From NCBI GenBank assembly GCA_949358305.1, contig OX442315.1, positions 15,094,427 through 15,154,426 of the forward strand: a stretch of DNA of 60,000 bases. The letters are read 5' to 3'. Of this stretch, positions 55,876-60,000 are shown piece by piece (position 1 is the first letter of the stretch; every line of letters begins with the position of its first letter). The position numbers and the translations under genes are program-made. The notes beneath the pieces are model-generated. The model was not told the DNA's origin, searched no databases, and worked only from the letters and a program-made list of their open reading frames with translations. The stretch comes from Strigamia acuminata. Taxonomy: Eukaryota > Arthropoda > Chilopoda > Geophilomorpha > Linotaeniidae.

Positions 55876-56251
55876 GTTTTAGTATGACACAAGCTTCACA
55901 TTTCTTTTTAATTTTGCCTCACCTAGGATGATTATGTACACTTCCCAGTTCCCACAGCCATATTTCTGTCAACAATGTTGTACTATACAAACGTGATGCA
56001 GACACCACCTGTTGCAACATTCCAACTGTCCGAAAACAAATGGCGCCTCAACAGGATTACGTTTACCCATTGTTGGCATTTTATTGAATTTGAACAATTT
56101 GATGCACAATTGCAATTGTTGTTACTTCCAATAGTTTAATACCCGATAGAATTGGCGATTTTATATACAATGAAGGTACAAAATACAACTCACTGAGCAA
56201 CTCAAAACTTCACTACAATTGTTAACAATCACGCCGGAAATTTGAAAACTG
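55876..56251 (-). other. B19 upstream region and B20 3' flank
   Basis: Contains the ATG-TGA leader of B19, the complement of a promoter-like motif (CAACAGGTGGTGTCTGC, near 56004-56020) and AT-rich sequence. The same arrangement occurs upstream of B15. Confidence 0.55.
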
Positions 56252-57583
56252 TCATTTATAACTTCTGAAGCTCGCATCAAAATTGTCCTTTATCCCAAAC
56301 ACTTTAACCACCTCCATCGTCTCCAAAGAGTAAATATTGTACACGACTGGTGACGTCATTCTGTACGTTTCTTACGACGAGGACTGTTTAACATTCGAAA
56401 AAAGAGATACGCTCTTTTTTTCGAATGTCAAACAGTCGTCGTCGTAAGAAACGTACAGAACGACGTCACCAGTAATATTCGGCGACGAAACCACTCTCCA
56501 AACTTCATATTCAACATCGTAAATTGACAGACAACTGTCGGGACTTTTTTGGAAAAAAATCAATTCTTCCGACGAATTCACGCGCAGACTTTTACACTTT
56601 ACACTTTGCCAATTGCCCAGCAATTTCTCTCTCGTCGTGCAACTCTTCACGCGTCTGTCCACAATTGTCATGTGTCGTTCGTCCATGTCGAAGAAACACT
56701 TGTCACCAGTTGCCACAATCATGCACTTGCAATCCTTAACCTAGTCGTCAATACACACCGAGACCTCCGTTGAACAAACAGGCTGATTTGATGACTCGAT
56801 CAGTTTCTAACAATTTCCGCAGCGAATAGTCCGGTAGATTCTCCACACTGCATTTGGAGAGCAGATCTATTACAACGTCCGCGTCGGTGTTTTCTCGTTA
56901 CTCACGAGTCTTCATTTCCCAATTGATCACAAAAACGACAAATTCCCCCAATTTATCGGGTTTACACTTTGAGAATAACACTTTCCATTTGTGTCAAAGT
57001 TATATCCAACAGCACGTCCGTCTCCGAGATGAGTTTCATGTTCATTACAACAAAAGTTTGAACCGTGATGATTATTTCGTTCTTATTGAACATCTCCGCC
57101 ATGTGCCAAACATTCACAAATGTATCCAGAGTAATCGGGTTGCAATAATTGTTCCAATACTTGTGGAATAAGCCTTTAGTTGCATTTTGTCAGCAGTCAT
57201 AATTATTTCACGCGTCACGCTGTCTGGCAATTTTGACTGGATAGGAATGTGTTGCCCGTACACGAATTTGATGACGATGTTGATGATTTCCATCGATGTA
57301 TCGGGAAGGGATATCATGTTCTATTCGTTCTCCAAGCTGCCTTGACTTAAAATTGCTTTGAAATAGTCGCTGCCAGCCACTAAGATGAATTTGTGCGCAC
57401 GGACGTGGCCATCTTTGCACTTCAGAACAACCGCCTCGTCTCTGGATTGTACAAATTGATCAACAGGAATTTGTTTTGTGTTTCTTGGTGAGTCTCTTCA
57501 ATTTCGGCCTGCGATTTTGATCCAGTGCCCCTCAGTCGAATTATTTTGATGGCGTTGGACGTTGTGTTCATGGTGAAACCCAT
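56252..57583 (-). pseudogene. BTB-BACK pseudogene B20
   Basis: Starts MGFTMNTTSNAIKIIRLRG but shifts frame at LYNPETRRL just before BTB. BTB fragments persist (57208-57420 and 57114-57317), then BACK remnants with further frame changes to about 56780. Most of the middle C-terminal domain is deleted near 56760. Near the 3' end 56347-56406 is an inverted copy of 56412-56472 (about 60 bases, a few differences, 5-base loop). The last codons are recognisable to TGA at 56252. Confidence 0.88.
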
Positions 57584-58785
57584 TATAATTTTGTTTATCG
57601 TGTTAGGACAATTAAAAACACGATAAGAACACGACGGACGAATTTCCATTCGCCATTTTTCACTAAAATGGTGTTGCCTCGTAGGAACCTGTTGTTGCGG
57701 TATTCGAACTTATTGTAAAAAATGGGGAGTCACCTTGACTTCAGTCATTTACCCATTGTTGAATTTAAATTCACAACTATTTGCCATTTGTCTGCAAACT
57801 GACGTCATTTTAGAGTAATTTCGGCCTTAGATGTCGCCACAACCACAAGACAAAATCGCTTTAATAGATATTAAATATGGGAATCATTTACCATGTTTAC
57901 ATGTTACCAGTTATCTAGATAAGTAAAAATGCGAATTTTTACTTATCTAGAAAACTGCATGCGTTTACAAGGAATCAATTTTCCAAAAAATGTGACGTCA
58001 TATGACGTATTTAACTCTTTGTTAAACTTGCGCATTAATCATCCACAATGCACTGTGCACGAACAATATGTCTTCCCGCCAACCTCGGAATATATTGTTT
58101 TGTTTCGTTGGTTTTTCCCATGTAACAATATTCATTCTAACATTGCGAGCACTGTGATCGCTCCATTTTGCCGCCATGTTTTTAAACAGTTGCATTACAG
58201 CGTTGTTGTGACGTCAGCTTATCTAGATAAGCAATGAGTGGGTGTTTACATTGCAAATGGCAATGCGCAAAACACCCAAAATCTACCTCAAACAAGTGAA
58301 TTTTAGTTTTCTAGATAAGTTTGACTTTTCTGGAAAACTGATTTGTTTACATGATCAGTTTTCTAGAAAAGTAAAATTCGCATTCTCACTTATCTAGATA
58401 AGTTAGTACATGTAAACATGGTAAATTATTAGTAACAGAAATCTTGGGTTGGTGGTATATTTAAACTGTGTAGTTAGGAAATTGAAATTGTCTTCTGATT
58501 GCATTCGTTCTCCGTTCTAGTGCTTAGCGAACAAAATATGATTGATTGAATTAAAAAGTTTGCATTTTTTTTTTTAGAAAATGGTTTTATTCATACAATT
58601 CATAAAGTTCATAAATGGAATTTTGGCAAATATAACTCACGGTTAAGTAATATAAGTAATAATATCTGAATTCAATATTGATTTTGTTCACAATGGTCGA
58701 ATTCTCGCAAGCAGATCATCAAGTCACGTTAAGTTCACGCGGGAAATACAAAAACTGCTGTTTATTTAAATGATGGCATAGAAAA
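57584..58785. other. B20 upstream region, TIR element and B21 3' flank
   Basis: A promoter-like region of B20 lies next to 57584, with a weak CAACAGGTTCC motif near 57688. A 541-bp TIR element occupies 57886-58426. The rest is the B21 3' flank. Confidence 0.5.
57886..58426. mobile_element. TIR element with TTATCTAGATAA palindromes
   Basis: Inverted termini begin ATTTACCATGTTTACATG and continue imperfectly for about 70 bases, each containing TTATCTAGATAAG and a second TTTTCTAGA-type half. A further palindrome copy lies inside near 58218-58233. A 102-codon ORF (57929-58237) spans one end into the interior but shows no transposase motif. Confidence 0.65.
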
Positions 58786-60000
58786 TTACATTATCTTGAA
58801 ACTCGCATCTAAATAAATGTACCCATTGAAATAGTGCGGTATCGCATACTGTTTAACCACCTTCATAGTCTCCAAAGAATAAATATTAAACGCACTATCT
58901 GTTTCTTCGAATATCAAACAGTCTTCGTCGAAACAAACGTACAGAACGACCTCACCCGTAATATTCGGCGACGAAACCACGCTCCAATCGTCACAATAAA
59001 TATCGTAAACCAACAAACAACTTGCGGGACACTTTTGGAAGAAAATCAATTTCTCCGTCGAAGTCCTGCGCAGATTTTTACACGGTACACTTTGCCAATT
59101 GCCCGGCCATTTCTCTTTCGTCGTGCAACTCTTCACCTGTCTGTCCACAATTTTCATGTGTCGTTCATCCACATCGAAGAAATACTCGTCACTAGTAGCC
59201 AAAAGCATGCACTTGCAATCCTCAATTCGATCGCCAAAATACACCGTCCGCCACGTCTTCGACTCGAAATTAAAACACGAATACGCGACATTCGTATGTC
59301 GGAAGAACACCTCGTTGTAATCAGCAGTGTTGCTCGTCGCTTTATCCGAAATTACTGTCGTTTCCGTTTGACTGAAGAACCTTTCATGAGTCACGCACTC
59401 AATGGCATAAAGCTCCAAGTGGTCTTTGGATATTCCGAAATAAAACACATCACCCATGCTCGAAACTGTGGGAAAATAGTCGATCAGTGATTCGTGCTGT
59501 CCCGGTAACGAAACCAGTCCTCTGGCGGTAGGCATCCACTTCTCCTCGCTCAGCAACGAGAACGATTGGTTCACTATATCGTCGCGAACTTTAAAAGCAA
59601 AAATTAGTACTTCGCGCGCAAGACTATAAGTCAGCCACTTGGACGTGGCCCTCGACGTCGCCTCCTTGCTTAAGGCGTCGTACAAACGTGCTGATTTGAT
59701 AACTATTTCGCTCGATAATAGTTTCCGGAGTGAACAGTCTGCTAGTTTTTCCATACCGCATTTGAAGAGCAAATCCGTTACGACACCCGCGTTGTTGTTT
59801 TCTCGTTGTTCACGCGTCTTCGTTTCCCAATTGAGCACAAATACGACAAATTCGCCCAATATATTGGGTTTCACGTGGGAAACGAGACTTTCTAATTGCC
59901 TCAACGTGATGTGCGAAAGCATTTCAGTCTCCGAGATTCGTTTCATGTTCCTTAAAACGAATGTTTGAACGGTGTTGTCCGTTTCGTCTCGATTGAACAT
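58786..60000 (-). CDS. BTB-BACK protein B21, 3' part (5' end beyond window)
   Basis: The frame is open from the window edge to the stop at 58786, 404 codons. The first visible residues, MFNRDETDNTVQTF, align inside the BACK domain (compare AEMFNQDETI), so this Met is not the start; the BTB domain and N-terminus lie beyond 60000. BACK end (LFKCGMEKLADCSLRKL) and the full C-terminal domain are intact, with a slightly longer loop (GLVSLPGQHESLIDYFPTVS) and an end GYIYLDASFKIM. It belongs with the M(S/C)S-related units of this arm. Confidence 0.9.
   Translation of the reverse strand: MFNRDETDNTVQTFVLRNMKRISETEMLSHITLRQLESLVSHVKPNILGEFVVFVLNWETKTREQRENNNAGVVTDLLFKCGMEKLADCSLRKLLSSEIVIKSARLYDALSKEATSRATSKWLTYSLAREVLIFAFKVRDDIVNQSFSLLSEEKWMPTARGLVSLPGQHESLIDYFPTVSSMGDVFYFGISKDHLELYAIECVTHERFFSQTETTVISDKATSNTADYNEVFFRHTNVAYSCFNFESKTWRTVYFGDRIEDCKCMLLATSDEYFFDVDERHMKIVDRQVKSCTTKEKWPGNWQSVPCKNLRRTSTEKLIFFQKCPASCLLVYDIYCDDWSVVSSPNITGEVVLYVCFDEDCLIFEETDSAFNIYSLETMKVVKQYAIPHYFNGYIYLDASFKIM

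Noticed and set aside
57929-58237. 102-codon ORF in the 57.9-58.4 kb TIR element as a transposase
   Set aside because: No DDE, zinc-finger or HTH pattern is visible and it overlaps the terminal repeat.

Overview
This is eukaryotic, animal-type nuclear DNA. It carries a cytosolic initiator tRNA-Met gene, a C2H2 zinc-finger gene, two Ty3/gypsy-type LTR elements, several MITE-like inverted-repeat elements and AATAAA polyadenylation signals. I think an invertebrate, probably an arthropod, is most likely, but nothing here fixes the species.

Most of the window is a lineage-specific array of intronless BTB-BACK genes, called B1 to B21 here. Each full unit is a single ORF of about 525-580 codons: a 35-45 residue N-terminal tail, a BTB/POZ domain (about residues 40-155), a BACK-like helical domain (about 155-275) and a beta-rich C-terminal domain of about 280 residues that may be a degenerate propeller. 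Units B1-B11 (1-28 kb) read on the plus strand and B12-B21 (32-60 kb) on the minus strand, so two head-to-tail arrays converge near 28-32 kb. There are two main subfamilies. MGN proteins (B2, B3, B4, B12, B13, B14, B16, B17) begin with Met-Gly-Asn and match the N-myristoylation consensus. M(S/C)S proteins (B5, B6, B8, B10, diverged B11) carry early Cys residues in most copies; B7, B15, B19 and B20 derive from this group but have altered starts. Five units are broken (B4, B9, B15, B18, B20) and two run off the window (B1, B21). The family is probably a set of cullin-3 substrate adaptors by analogy with other BTB-BACK proteins; no target can be named.

Units share flanks as well as coding sequence. 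A promoter module (CAACAGRTGGTGCCTGAC) is followed by a very short upstream ORF beginning ATGGC(G/T)GA, then the main ATG about 40-60 bases later. B10 and B11 carry a different module (AATAGTCACCGGAKGGCGCC). A repeat of about 300 bp in the 3' flank of MGN units travels with the genes.

Inserted into the array are: a hAT-type MITE with 8-bp target duplication (3.4-3.9 kb); a complete young gypsy element with identical 275-bp LTRs, one gag-pol ORF and a GCAGT target duplication (14.9-20.5 kb); and a 2.6-kb gypsy derivative with 183-bp LTRs whose intact ORF joins gag-protease to the integrase C-terminus with no reverse transcriptase (29.1-31.7 kb).

From 46 to 54 kb the BTB array is interrupted by a decayed, inverted-duplicated spliced-gene fragment, a broken and an intact zinc-finger gene, the tRNA gene and several long-inverted-repeat elements. 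The array resumes on the minus strand from 54.2 kb to the end.
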